This document shows positions 26,779 to 34,967 of a DNA stretch of 64,000 nt, in pieces. The stretch covers positions 162,012 through 226,011 of the forward strand of contig QLTU01000004.1 in NCBI GenBank assembly GCA_003268905.1, written 5' to 3'. Origin of the DNA: Acidovorax defluvii. GTDB lineage: Bacteria > Pseudomonadota > Gammaproteobacteria > Burkholderiales > Burkholderiaceae_C. Each line of letters starts with the position of its first letter. Positions within the stretch are counted from its first letter, which is position 1. The position numbers and the translations under genes are program-made. The notes under the pieces were generated by a model. It was not told where the DNA came from, did not search any database, and saw nothing but the letters and a program-made list of their open reading frames with translations.

Positions 26779-28617
26779 TCAAGAGCGCTGATCAGTACCC
26801 AGCACCAACCTCTGCGTAGCCCTCGTCGCCGCCATATACAACACCCGCACCGCATCCCTGCGCGCCTGCGCCTCGGCCTCTGACAGCTCCTGCGCACCCT
26901 CTCCCGGCTCGGTGGCCTCCGCCCCCATGTGCTCCAGCCGCTCCACCCCCGGTATCGCCACCACCGGAAATTCCAGTCCCTTGCTGACCTTCATGGTCAT
27001 GATCTTCACGCTGTTGGCCAGCGGGTCATAGTCGCCCGGCCCCAGGCGGTTTTGCACGGGCACGCCACGCTTGGCCAATGTGCGCGCGCACAGGTCACGA
27101 GTGTCTTTGTCGCGGCACAGCACGGCCATGTCGCCCCAGGCAAAGCCATCGGCATGTGCGCCTTGCAGCAGCTCGGCGATCTTGGCGGCCTGTTCGGGCA
27201 GGGTGGGCAAATTGATGACGATGGGCTCGGGGCCGTCGCGGCCGCAGCTCACGGGTTTGACGAGGGGGATGCCGTCGTCGTCGCGGTCTTCGGCGGTGAG
27301 CAGGTCGCCCGCGATGGCGTTGGCGGTTTGCAAGATTTGCCGGGTGTTGCGGTAGTTGATCTTGAGGATGGTGGTGCGCCCCTGCGCCTGGATGCCTACG
27401 CTTTTGAAGCTGAATTGTTTGCTGCGCGCGCGCTCGTAAATGCTTTGCGCATCGTCGTACAGCACCAGCAGGCTGTTGGTGGCGGGGTCCACCATTTGGG
27501 TGATGAGCTTGAGCCATTCGGGCGCGAAGTCGTGGCCTTCGTCGATCATCACCGCCTGGTATTGGCCGCCGGGGATTTGGCTGCGCTCTACGGCGCGGAT
27601 CACGTTGCCCACCAGGCCTTCATAAAAGCCGCCGCCTTGGGGTGGCAGGGCCTGCCCGTAGGTGGTGAGCTGGCGGTGGCACCAGCTGTGAAAGTGCCGC
27701 ACATGCACGCGGTCGCTCAGGCCCTTGGCGTCCATCACGCTGGCCAGCTTCACGCCCAGCGGCTCGTTAAAGCAGAGGATGAGGATGGGTTTGCTGGCCG
27801 GGGTGCTGGCCCTGGCCAGGTATTCGGCACGGTAGCCCAGGATCATGGTTTTGCCCGAGCCCGCTACGCCGTGGATGACGCGGTGGCCGTCGCCCAGGCT
27901 GCGGGCCAGCTGCTCTTGCTGCAGGTCCATCACACGCATGATGTCGGGCAGCTGGGCGTCGGCATCGTTGTCGTCAAACAGGGCGCCCTGGGTTTGCACG
28001 CGCACCTGGGGGAACATGATCCAGCGCACCCGGTCGAGCTGCGGCAGGGTGATGGCGCCGCCGAAGCGGTGGGCAAACATGTTCCACAGCCGCTGCTGAA
28101 ATTCTTCGGGGTCGGCGTGTTCGAGCATTTCGTCCTGGCAGATGACGTAATGCGGGTCGATGGTTTCGGCCAGGCCCGAGGTTTCAAACTCTTTGCGGGT
28201 GATGCGGGTGAACACCACGCCGTGCCCCCACGGAAAGGCAAGCTTGCCTTGGTGCGGCCCTTCGGCATGCACGAGTTGCGGGTCGCGCTCTAGCGCGTTG
28301 ACCACCTGGATGGCGCAGTGGCGGGCTTGGGCCAGGGGGTTGATGACGACTTTGGGGCGGCCGTTGTCCAAAATGGTCCACGCCTGCCGGGTGGCGTTTT
28401 GCACGGTTTGCAGGCGCCAGTCTTTGGTCTCCAGCACCAGCAAACCCCTGCGGGCGTGCAGCACCACAAAGTCGGGGTGGGTTTGCTTGGGGCCGATGGG
28501 CACGTTGTGCCACAGCAGGTAGTCGGCATCGAGCTTTTGCTCCAGCCGCTCGGCCAAGCGACGCTCGCCCGTGGAATCAAATGCGGACGAGCCTATCGCC
28601 GGTATCAATGTCGCCAT
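26779..28617 (-). CDS. NERD-domain UvrD/PcrA-like helicase
   Basis: 612 aa from ATG 28617; the frame is open to 28722 but the domain starts here. Residues ~10-130 are a NERD nuclease-related domain (HPDFVVLHARRGLLVLETKDW). A SF1 helicase follows: Walker A GVAGSGKT (~250), Walker B VMIDEGHDF, the motif IV-VI region and KGLEFPVVAIPG, ending YMAATRATQRLVLGT. The NERD-helicase fusion appears in nuclease-helicase defence and repair proteins. Here it is convergent with a type III R-M operon, so an anti-phage role is plausible but unproven. Confidence 0.88.
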   Translation of the reverse strand: MATLIPAIGSSAFDSTGERRLAERLEQKLDADYLLWHNVPIGPKQTHPDFVVLHARRGLLVLETKDWRLQTVQNATRQAWTILDNGRPKVVINPLAQARHCAIQVVNALERDPQLVHAEGPHQGKLAFPWGHGVVFTRITRKEFETSGLAETIDPHYVICQDEMLEHADPEEFQQRLWNMFAHRFGGAITLPQLDRVRWIMFPQVRVQTQGALFDDNDADAQLPDIMRVMDLQQEQLARSLGDGHRVIHGVAGSGKTMILGYRAEYLARASTPASKPILILCFNEPLGVKLASVMDAKGLSDRVHVRHFHSWCHRQLTTYGQALPPQGGGFYEGLVGNVIRAVERSQIPGGQYQAVMIDEGHDFAPEWLKLITQMVDPATNSLLVLYDDAQSIYERARSKQFSFKSVGIQAQGRTTILKINYRNTRQILQTANAIAGDLLTAEDRDDDGIPLVKPVSCGRDGPEPIVINLPTLPEQAAKIAELLQGAHADGFAWGDMAVLCRDKDTRDLCARTLAKRGVPVQNRLGPGDYDPLANSVKIMTMKVSKGLEFPVVAIPGVERLEHMGAEATEPGEGAQELSEAEAQARRDAVRVLYMAATRATQRLVLGTDQRS

Positions 28618-29068
28618 GCTGCTGGTCGCCCCTATGTTGTGCGCTGCATATGTTTGTATGCAGTTGTTAATGCACTGTAGGGGGTGTGGTGGCGGGGCGC
28701 AACCTTTGAAGATAAGCCGCATGAATAGAGCGAGCCCGCGCGAGGCAATGGATTGCGGTGCATCACCCCTCGCAGGTTTAAGTTAGATTGGCCTCTAGCG
28801 CTTATGCAGAAAGCGTTAACAGCTATGAATTGGTGAGCAAACATCGAGCTGGCGCTGAAGGCCCGCTGTGTTGGGCTGGCTCAGCGCCCGCTAGCCCAAA
28901 TGCCCGCACGCCGGCGATCCGCTGCGCCGCGATAAGGCAAAAGCGATGCGGCAAGGCCGTGCCAAAAACCAGTTTGGCAGTGCGTGCAGACTTGTAGTGC
29001 GCACATCGGTGCGACACGCGCCACCAGCAACCGGCCACGCCATCGGCGCCCTCACCCGCGCGAACGCG
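28618..29068. other. 450-base gap upstream of the NERD-helicase gene
   Basis: Contains the presumed promoter of the NERD-helicase gene near 28630-28720 and one COR repeat. The stretch 28840-29068 has weak open frames on both strands (for example 28823-29038 minus) without ribosome sites, sensible codon use or recognisable motifs. I see no gene in it. Confidence 0.5.
28790..28839 (+). repeat. COR repeat copy 7
   Basis: GCCTCTAGCGCTTATGCAGAAAGCGTTAACAGCTATGAATT; plus-oriented although the genes on both sides are transcribed leftward. Confidence 0.85.
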
Positions 29069-29839
29069 TCACACCGCCTGCAGATACCGCCCCGCCAGCT
29101 CTTTCTGCGCGGCGGCGTCCACGCCCAGCACATCCACCAGATACGGCTGCACGCCGCCATAGTCGTTGTCGACCCGGTGCAGCGCCGCATCCAGAAACTC
29201 TTCTTGCACGCGCCACAGCACGCGCAGCACTTCTTCGGGCGCGTGGCTGCCCATGCCGGGCGGGCGCTGGTAGAGCGCGTTGGTGAGCAGGTAGTCGTGC
29301 ATGACCACGTCGCGCGGCACGCCCAGGGCGAGCAGGATGAGGGCGGCGGCAAAGCCGGTGCGGTCTTTGCCGGCGGTGCAGTGGAACACGGTGGGCGCGT
29401 CGCTGGCCAGCAGCAGTCGGAAGAGCTCGGCAAAGCGCGGGGCGTTGTCGTGCACAAAGCCCAGGTAGGTCTCTTGCATCAGCCCCACGGCATCTTGCGC
29501 GGTGAGCTGGCGGCCGGTGCGCTGCAGGTCGAGGGCGCGCTGGATCACGGTGGGCTCAATGGCCAGCGGGTGGTAGGCCACGCCGGGCAGCGCGTAGGCA
29601 TGGGCCGCGCTTTCGGCCTGGCCGCGAAAATCTACCGCGCGGGCCACGCCCAGCTCGGCCAGCAGCGCCTGGTCCTGCGGCGTGAGCGCGGCCAGGTGGT
29701 CAGAGCGGAAGATGCGCCGCCACTTCACCTGCTGCCCGCGGTGGCCGATGTAGCCGCCCAGGTCGCGGAAGTTGGTGGCCCCGGTGAGCGGGAGCGAGCG
29801 CGTGGGGCGGGCGGAAGGCGCGTGGGGTTGTTGCTGCAT
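29069..29839 (-). CDS. tyrosine-protein phosphatase (PTP-like, IphP type)
   Basis: 256 aa. The opening LPLTGATNFRDLGGY is the signature of the prokaryotic dual-specificity/tyrosine phosphatase family, and the P-loop HCTAGKDRTG (153-162) contains the catalytic Cys154 and Arg160. The general acid is probably in the preceding variable loop. Relatives remove phosphate from Tyr or phosphoinositides. Cytoplasmic: no signal peptide. It precedes a small membrane-anchored protein gene on the same strand (116-base gap) with no obvious link. Confidence 0.9.
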   Translation of the reverse strand: MQQQPHAPSARPTRSLPLTGATNFRDLGGYIGHRGQQVKWRRIFRSDHLAALTPQDQALLAELGVARAVDFRGQAESAAHAYALPGVAYHPLAIEPTVIQRALDLQRTGRQLTAQDAVGLMQETYLGFVHDNAPRFAELFRLLLASDAPTVFHCTAGKDRTGFAAALILLALGVPRDVVMHDYLLTNALYQRPPGMGSHAPEEVLRVLWRVQEEFLDAALHRVDNDYGGVQPYLVDVLGVDAAAQKELAGRYLQAV

Positions 29840-29954
29840 GGTCAGGGCGTGGTGGGCGGCGCGAATGCGCAGGGGTTCAGCTTATCCCAGGCAGGTGACA
29901 TGCCGTGTCTCGCAGTGGCACAGAGCCCTCCTGCGCGCCCCGGCGGTCTGAATG

Positions 29955-30293
29955 TCAGCGTGGCAGCGAGGTCACCGCACCGTCCACCGCCTGCTCCTGG
30001 CTTCCCGGGGGGCAGAGCAGGTCGGTGTAGATGGTGCGACCGTCCTTGAGGCATTTGCGCGGAGGACGGGCCACGGGCCCTGAGGCGCCGGATTGCGCTG
30101 CGCCCGCCTGTGCGGGGCGCTTCTCGGGTGGCAGGGTGTCGGGGCCGGGGCGGGTGATTTTCTTCCAGGCCTGCCGGGTCCACGGCCCGGCATGGGGCAC
30201 CCACTGGTCGGCGGTCCACCAGGCTGCCGCGGCAGCGGCCACGAAGGCCACTGCCAGTGCAGTGAGAAGGGCGCGTTCGGCTGGGCTGCGCAT
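29955..30293 (-). CDS. small membrane-anchored protein with DUF4124-like C terminus
   Basis: 112 aa. One hydrophobic anchor at ~8-27 is followed by a Pro/Ala-rich linker and a short Cys-containing end, CLKDGRTIYTDLLCPPGS, which resembles the DUF4124 motif (C..DG...Y....C). The short module probably sits in the periplasm. The gene lies 61 bases behind topB on the same strand. Function unknown. Confidence 0.7.
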   Translation of the reverse strand: MRSPAERALLTALAVAFVAAAAAAWWTADQWVPHAGPWTRQAWKKITRPGPDTLPPEKRPAQAGAAQSGASGPVARPPRKCLKDGRTIYTDLLCPPGSQEQAVDGAVTSLPR

Positions 30294-30354
30294 GGTGCTG
30301 GCGGATGCTTGCGACGGTTACCGCTTTTGAGTGGTGTCGTGATCAGGCAGCCGG

Positions 30355-33300
30355 TCAGCCCAGGTGGTTGCCCAGAATGCCCGCCAGCTCGAACATGCCC
30401 GCGCTGTCCTTGCCGAACACGGCGCGCAGCTTGTCATCGGCGACGATGGTGCGCTTGTCCTTGGGGTCTTGCAGGTTGTGGGCCTTGATGTATTCCCACA
30501 TCTTCTTCACGGCCTCGGGGCGCGCCACGGGTTCGTTGCCGATCACAGCAGCCAGCGCGGCACTGGGGGCCTTGCCAGCGGCGGCCTTGCGCGGTGCCTT
30601 GGTGGCAGCGGTCTTGGTGGCCGGGGCCTTTTTGGCAGCGGCAGGTTTGGCGGATTTTTTGGCTGCAGCGCTTGTCTTTCCTGCCTTAGCAGCTATCGTT
30701 TTAGCAGCAGCGCCTGGGCGCGGCGGGAACTTGCTCGGCGCAAACTCAAAGTTGACCTTCCCCGCCTCCTTGTCCCACGCCAGGTGGGCCTTGAAGGCGC
30801 GGCGCGTGCGCATGCTCACGAACTTGTCGAGCAGGTCGGTCTTGCCGGTGTCCAGCAGCTTGGTCATCTGCTCGCGCTCCACAGGCTGTTGCAGGATGAT
30901 CTTGCCGCTTTTGAAGGTGCAACTCGGTGTGGGCTGCGCAGCGGTGGGCACGGCCTTGCTGCACACGTAGTTGCTGCCGTGCTCGTGCACTTCCGATCCG
31001 CAGATCGGGCAGGCGCCGAGCGAGGCATCTTCAAACTCGACGATCTCGCCGGACTCTTCGCCCTTCTTGTCGTCGCCAAAGTCGAACTCGAGCTTGTAGT
31101 TGTGCGCCTCGTCGTCGTACTTGATGACGATCTCGGACGTGAAGGGCCAGCCCGCCTTGGAGCGAAAGCCCTCCAGCGGGCCGATCTTCTTGTCGCGCAG
31201 CAGGGCATTGGCCTCGGCGGTTTCAAAGGTGCGGCCTGCGGGCGATTTGCCGAAGCTGAAGCCGCATCCGTCGCCGGAGCCGCCCGCGTCGGCTGGTCGG
31301 CCGACGCATGCGTACCTGCGGTAGTTTTCCTTCACCACGCCGCCGCAGTTGGGGCAAGGCGATTCGAGCGTGGCGTAGTCGCCGGGGATGGTGTCGCGGT
31401 CGTATTCCTTGGCCTTTTTCACCATGCGCTCGGTCATGGCGGCGATGCCGGCCATGAAGTCTTCGCGGCTGAGCAGGCCCTTTTCCATTTGCGAGAGCTT
31501 GAACTCCCACTCGCCGGTCAGGTCGGCCCGCGAAAGCTCTTCCACACCCAGCCCGCGCAGCAGCGTCATCAGCTGAAACGCCTTGGCCGTGGGGATGATC
31601 TCGCGGCCTTCGCGCAGCATGTACTTTTCGGTCAGCAGACCTTCGATGGTGGCTGCGCGCGTGGCGGGCGTGCCCAGGCCTTTTTCCTGCATGGCCGAGC
31701 GCAACTCTTCGTCGTCGATCTGCTTGCCGGCGCTTTCCATGGCGCCCAGCAGCGTGGCTTCGGAGTAACGTGCGGGTGGCTTGGTCTTGAGGCCCTTGGG
31801 GTCGGCTGCCAGGGTGTGGACCATTTCGCCGGGTTTCACGGGGACCAGGTTCTGGCCCTTGTCGCCGTCTTTTCCACCCTCCACTTCATCGGCCGCTTCT
31901 TTGCCGTAGATGGCCAGCCAGCCCGGCTTGACCAGCACCTTGCCTTCGGTCTTGAAGCTATGGGGCGCCACGGTGCTGATGCGCGTGGTCACGGTGTATT
32001 CAGCGCTGGGGAAGAACACCGCCATGAAGCGGCGCACGACCAGGTCGTACAGCTTCTGCTCGGCTTCCGAGAGGCCCGAGGGCGCCTGCAGCGTGGGGAT
32101 GATGGCAAAGTGATCGCTCACCTTGCTGTTGTCGAAGATGCGCTTGGACGGGCGCACGTAGTTGTTGTTGAGTGCCGTGAGGGCGTGCGGCGCCAGGTGG
32201 CGCATGCCGCTGTCGGCCAGCATCTCGAAGGTCTGCTTGGCCACGGGCAGGTAGTCCTCGGGCAGCGCGCGCGAGTCGGTACGCGGGTAGGTCAGGGCCT
32301 TGTGGCGCTCGTACAGGCTTTGCGCCAGCGCCAGCGTGGTCTTGGCAGAAAAGCCGAACTTGCCGTTGGCCTCGCGCTGCAGGCTGGTCAAATCGAACAG
32401 CAGGGGCGACGCCTGGGTGGTGGGCTTGCTTTCTTCAGTGACCGTGGCCTGCTGGCCGCGCACGGCGTTGGCAATCGCCGTGGCTTCGGCGGCAGACCAC
32501 ACGCGGTCGGCGCGTGCTTCCACGTCTTCCGACTTCTTCCACTTGGGGTCGAACCACTTGGCGGGGTATTCGCCCGCCTGGGCGCCGAAGGTGGCGTGGA
32601 TTTCCCAGTAGTCGCGGCTGATGAACTTGCCGATCTTTTCCTCGCGCTCCACCACCAGCGACAGCGTGGGCGTCTGCACACGGCCCACGGTGGTCAAGAA
32701 GAAACCGCCATCGCGCGAGTTGAACGCCGTCATGGCGCGCGTGCCGTTGATGCCCACCAGCCAGTCGGCCTCAGAGCGGCTGCGCGCGGCGTGGGCCAGC
32801 CCCGCCATCTGCTGCTCGGTGCGCAGCGCGTCAAAGCCGTCGCGGATGGCCTGGGGCGTCATGCTCTGCAGCCACAGGCGCTTGACGGGTTTGCCCAGAC
32901 CTTTGCCATCTGGTTTGCTGCCACCGGCGTATTGCTCGATCAGACGGAAGATCAGCTCGCCCTCGCGGCCCGCGTCGCAGGCGTTGATGAGTTCGGTCAC
33001 GTCCTTGCGCTTGGCCTGTTTGACCACCGCGTTCAGGCGCGTCTTGGTCTTGTCCACTGGCTTGAGGTCAAAGTACGGCGGGATGACGGGCAGGTGGGCA
33101 AAGCTCCACTTGCCGCGCTTCACATCAAATTCTTCGGGCGCCTGGATCTCCACCAGGTGGCCCACGGCGCTGGTGACTACATAGCGGTCGTTCTCGAAGT
33201 GGTCGTCGTGCTTTTCAAACTTGCCGGCCACGGGGGTCAGTGCGCGCACGATGTCTTGCGCGACGGAGGGTTTTTCTGCAATTACCAGGGTCTTGGTCAT
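30355..33300 (-). CDS. topB: DNA topoisomerase III fused to a C-terminal SWIB domain
   Basis: 981 aa from ATG 33300. Type IA topoisomerase: Toprim domain at the start (LVIAEKPSVAQDI ... CDAGREGELIFR), catalytic Tyr in YPRTDSRALP (~339), and C-terminal zinc-ribbon-like Cys clusters (SPCPNCGG, CPICGSEVHEHG). After ~residue 845 comes a Lys/Ala-rich tail like histone H1, and the last ~75 residues (PEAVKKMWEYIKAHNLQDPKDKRTI ... FGKDSAGMFELAGIL) are a SWIB/MDM2 domain, otherwise typical of eukaryotic chromatin remodellers and Chlamydia. It relaxes and decatenates DNA; the tail may add DNA or protein contacts. It faces a SET-domain gene. Confidence 0.93.
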   Translation of the reverse strand: MTKTLVIAEKPSVAQDIVRALTPVAGKFEKHDDHFENDRYVVTSAVGHLVEIQAPEEFDVKRGKWSFAHLPVIPPYFDLKPVDKTKTRLNAVVKQAKRKDVTELINACDAGREGELIFRLIEQYAGGSKPDGKGLGKPVKRLWLQSMTPQAIRDGFDALRTEQQMAGLAHAARSRSEADWLVGINGTRAMTAFNSRDGGFFLTTVGRVQTPTLSLVVEREEKIGKFISRDYWEIHATFGAQAGEYPAKWFDPKWKKSEDVEARADRVWSAAEATAIANAVRGQQATVTEESKPTTQASPLLFDLTSLQREANGKFGFSAKTTLALAQSLYERHKALTYPRTDSRALPEDYLPVAKQTFEMLADSGMRHLAPHALTALNNNYVRPSKRIFDNSKVSDHFAIIPTLQAPSGLSEAEQKLYDLVVRRFMAVFFPSAEYTVTTRISTVAPHSFKTEGKVLVKPGWLAIYGKEAADEVEGGKDGDKGQNLVPVKPGEMVHTLAADPKGLKTKPPARYSEATLLGAMESAGKQIDDEELRSAMQEKGLGTPATRAATIEGLLTEKYMLREGREIIPTAKAFQLMTLLRGLGVEELSRADLTGEWEFKLSQMEKGLLSREDFMAGIAAMTERMVKKAKEYDRDTIPGDYATLESPCPNCGGVVKENYRRYACVGRPADAGGSGDGCGFSFGKSPAGRTFETAEANALLRDKKIGPLEGFRSKAGWPFTSEIVIKYDDEAHNYKLEFDFGDDKKGEESGEIVEFEDASLGACPICGSEVHEHGSNYVCSKAVPTAAQPTPSCTFKSGKIILQQPVEREQMTKLLDTGKTDLLDKFVSMRTRRAFKAHLAWDKEAGKVNFEFAPSKFPPRPGAAAKTIAAKAGKTSAAAKKSAKPAAAKKAPATKTAATKAPRKAAAGKAPSAALAAVIGNEPVARPEAVKKMWEYIKAHNLQDPKDKRTIVADDKLRAVFGKDSAGMFELAGILGNHLG
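30661..30712 (+). repeat. COR repeat copy 8, inside topB
   Basis: GGCTGCAGCGCTTG is identical to the left part of the copy at 35694, and AGCAGCTATCGTTTTAGCA matches the right part. The middle is altered. Read on the minus strand it encodes Lys/Ala-rich linker residues (AAKTIAAKAGKTSAAA) using ATA, ACA, AAA and GGA codons that are rare in the rest of topB, which supports insertion of a repeat into the reading frame. Confidence 0.55.
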
Positions 33301-33362
33301 TTTGGGGCTCTCGCCAGTCATTCTGGTTGCCCGGGTTGCGGGCGCTTCTACAATTCGGGTCT

Positions 33363-33409
33363 CACGCGCATGCACACGCATGTACGCGCACGCACACACA
33401 TGTGTGCAC
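33363..33409. promoter_or_regulatory. 47-nt perfect alternating pyrimidine-purine tract (Z-DNA candidate) in a divergent promoter region
   Basis: Every position from 33363 to 33409 alternates pyrimidine and purine (CA, CG, TG and one TA step). Such tracts are the classical sequence that flips to left-handed DNA under negative supercoiling. It lies between the topB start (33300) and the SET gene start (33434). Confidence 0.75.
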
Positions 33410-33433
33410 CATCAAGTTAACAGAGTTTTTGCC

Positions 33434-34096
33434 ATGCCCCGCTCCGCATCGCCCGCCGCCCCCACTGTTGCACCGGGCCGCCGTATCCAGACCCGGCGCT
33501 CGGGCGTGCATGGCAAGGGCGTGTTTGCCGTGCAGGATATTGCAGAGGGCGAAGTCCTTGTGGAATACACGGGTGAAGTGATCGGCTGGCAGGAAGCGCA
33601 GGACCGGCACCCGCACGACCCCCTGCAACCCAACCACACGTTTTACTTTCATGTGGATGAAGACCGCGTGATCGATGCAAAGTTCGGCGGCAACTCCTCG
33701 CGCTGGATCAACCACAGCTGCAACCCCAATTGCTACGCCGACGAGCGGGACGGCCGCATTTTCATCACCGCGCTGCGCAATATCCAGGCGGGCGAAGAGC
33801 TCAACTACGACTACGGCCTGATCATCGAAGAGCGCTACACCAAGAAGCTCAAGGCCGAATACCCCTGCTGGTGCGGTAGCACCAACTGCCGGGGCACGCT
33901 GCTGGCGCCCAAGCGCGGCTGGGCGCCGCCCGTGCCGCTGCCGCCTTCAAAGCAAAAGGCCCAGGCCAAAACAAAGGCAAAAACGAAGGCCAAAGACGCT
34001 GCTCCCAAAAAAGCCAAGGCAGCCAACGAGGCGAAGAAAACCAGGGCGCCCGCCCCGCCTGCGGCCCCCCAACCCCGCCGCAACCGCCCGCAGTGA
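33434..34096 (+). CDS. SET-domain protein lysine methyltransferase with basic tail
   Basis: 220 aa from ATG 33434. A complete SET domain spans ~15-155: GVHGKGVFAVQDIAEGEVLVEYTGEV, FHVDEDRVIDAKFGGNSSRWINHSCNPNC (the NHSCxPNC cofactor and pseudoknot motif), GEELNYDYG with the catalytic-type Tyr, and a post-SET CWCGSTNCRG zinc cluster. The last ~60 residues are a Lys/Ala/Pro-rich tail like histone H1. It should methylate protein lysines with SAM. It faces topB-SWIB and its stop overlaps the birA start, so birA and probably the SPOR gene share its transcript. Confidence 0.92.
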   Translation: MPRSASPAAPTVAPGRRIQTRRSGVHGKGVFAVQDIAEGEVLVEYTGEVIGWQEAQDRHPHDPLQPNHTFYFHVDEDRVIDAKFGGNSSRWINHSCNPNCYADERDGRIFITALRNIQAGEELNYDYGLIIEERYTKKLKAEYPCWCGSTNCRGTLLAPKRGWAPPVPLPPSKQKAQAKTKAKTKAKDAAPKKAKAANEAKKTRAPAPPAAPQPRRNRPQ

Positions 34097-34956
34097 TGCC
34101 GCAGCAGAAAAGTCCCATTCGCTGGCCCGCCGAGGCCGTCTGGGAGGCCGTGGCGCCGCTGCTGCCCGGCTTCACGGTCGAGGTGCTGCCCAGCATCGAC
34201 TCCACCAACACCGAGCTCATGCGCCGCGCACGCGCCGGCCAGTGCGAGCCCACGCTGCTGGTGGCCGAGCAGCAAACAGCAGGGCGCGGGCGGCTGGGGC
34301 GCGTGTGGCAAAGCGATGCAGGGGCATCTTTGATGATGTCCCTGGGCCTGCCACTGGCGCCTGCCGACTGGTCTGGCTTGTCATTGGCTGTGGGCGTGAG
34401 CGTGGCCGAGAGCCTGCAACCCGTGTTGCCCGCCCTGGGTAGTGGCCACGCGGCGCGCATTGGCCTCAAGTGGCCCAACGACCTGTGGCTGGACGGCGCA
34501 ACGGGCGAGCGCAAGCTGGGCGGCATTTTGGTGGAGACCGCGAGTTTTGTGGCGCCCCAGGCGCCTGCTGCCACCCGCGCACCCGCCGCCCGCTATGTGG
34601 TGGTGGGCATTGGCATCAATGTGCTGCCACGCAGCCCCGAGGGCCTGAGCATGCCGCCCGGCAGCCTGCAGGATGTGGAACCCGGCCTGGACGCCCCCAC
34701 CGTCCTGCTGCGCATCGCTGCGCCCCTGGTGGCCATGCTGCAGTCGTTTGAAGGCTATGGCTTTGCGCCCATGCAGGCGCGCTTTGCCGCGCGCGACGTG
34801 CTGCAGGGCCGGGCCGTCACGCTGAGCGACGGGCAGGCCGGCACGGCGCATGGCGTGGCCGAGGACGGTGCGCTGCTGGTGCACACCGCGCAAGGCATGC
34901 AGGCCATCACCAGCGCTGAAATCAGCGTGCGGCCCGCAGCCGCCCGCGCCCTCTGA
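34096..34956 (+). CDS. birA: biotin--[acetyl-CoA-carboxylase] ligase, catalytic domain only
   Basis: 286 aa. It attaches biotin to carboxylase carrier protein. Visible motifs: SIDSTNTELMRRA, the biotinyl-AMP loop GRGRLGRVW, LKWPNDLW and KLGGILVE, followed by the small C-terminal SH3-like domain (GRAVTLSDGQAGTAHGVAEDGALLV). The N-terminal helix-turn-helix of E. coli BirA is absent, so it is not a repressor. ATG 34096 overlaps the SET stop by one base. The type III pantothenate kinase gene often found next in betaproteobacteria is absent. Confidence 0.94.
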   Translation: MPQQKSPIRWPAEAVWEAVAPLLPGFTVEVLPSIDSTNTELMRRARAGQCEPTLLVAEQQTAGRGRLGRVWQSDAGASLMMSLGLPLAPADWSGLSLAVGVSVAESLQPVLPALGSGHAARIGLKWPNDLWLDGATGERKLGGILVETASFVAPQAPAATRAPAARYVVVGIGINVLPRSPEGLSMPPGSLQDVEPGLDAPTVLLRIAAPLVAMLQSFEGYGFAPMQARFAARDVLQGRAVTLSDGQAGTAHGVAEDGALLVHTAQGMQAITSAEISVRPAAARAL

Positions 34957-34967
34957 AAGACCTGCCC

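Noticed and set aside
28823..29038. 71-codon minus-strand frame upstream of the NERD-helicase gene
   Set aside because: Composition and codon use unlike genes here; includes part of a COR repeat.
30364..33420. 1018-codon open frame antisense to topB
   Set aside because: Mirror of the G/C-biased topB codons; His/Gly/Arg-rich nonsense protein with no motif, while topB is complete on the other strand.
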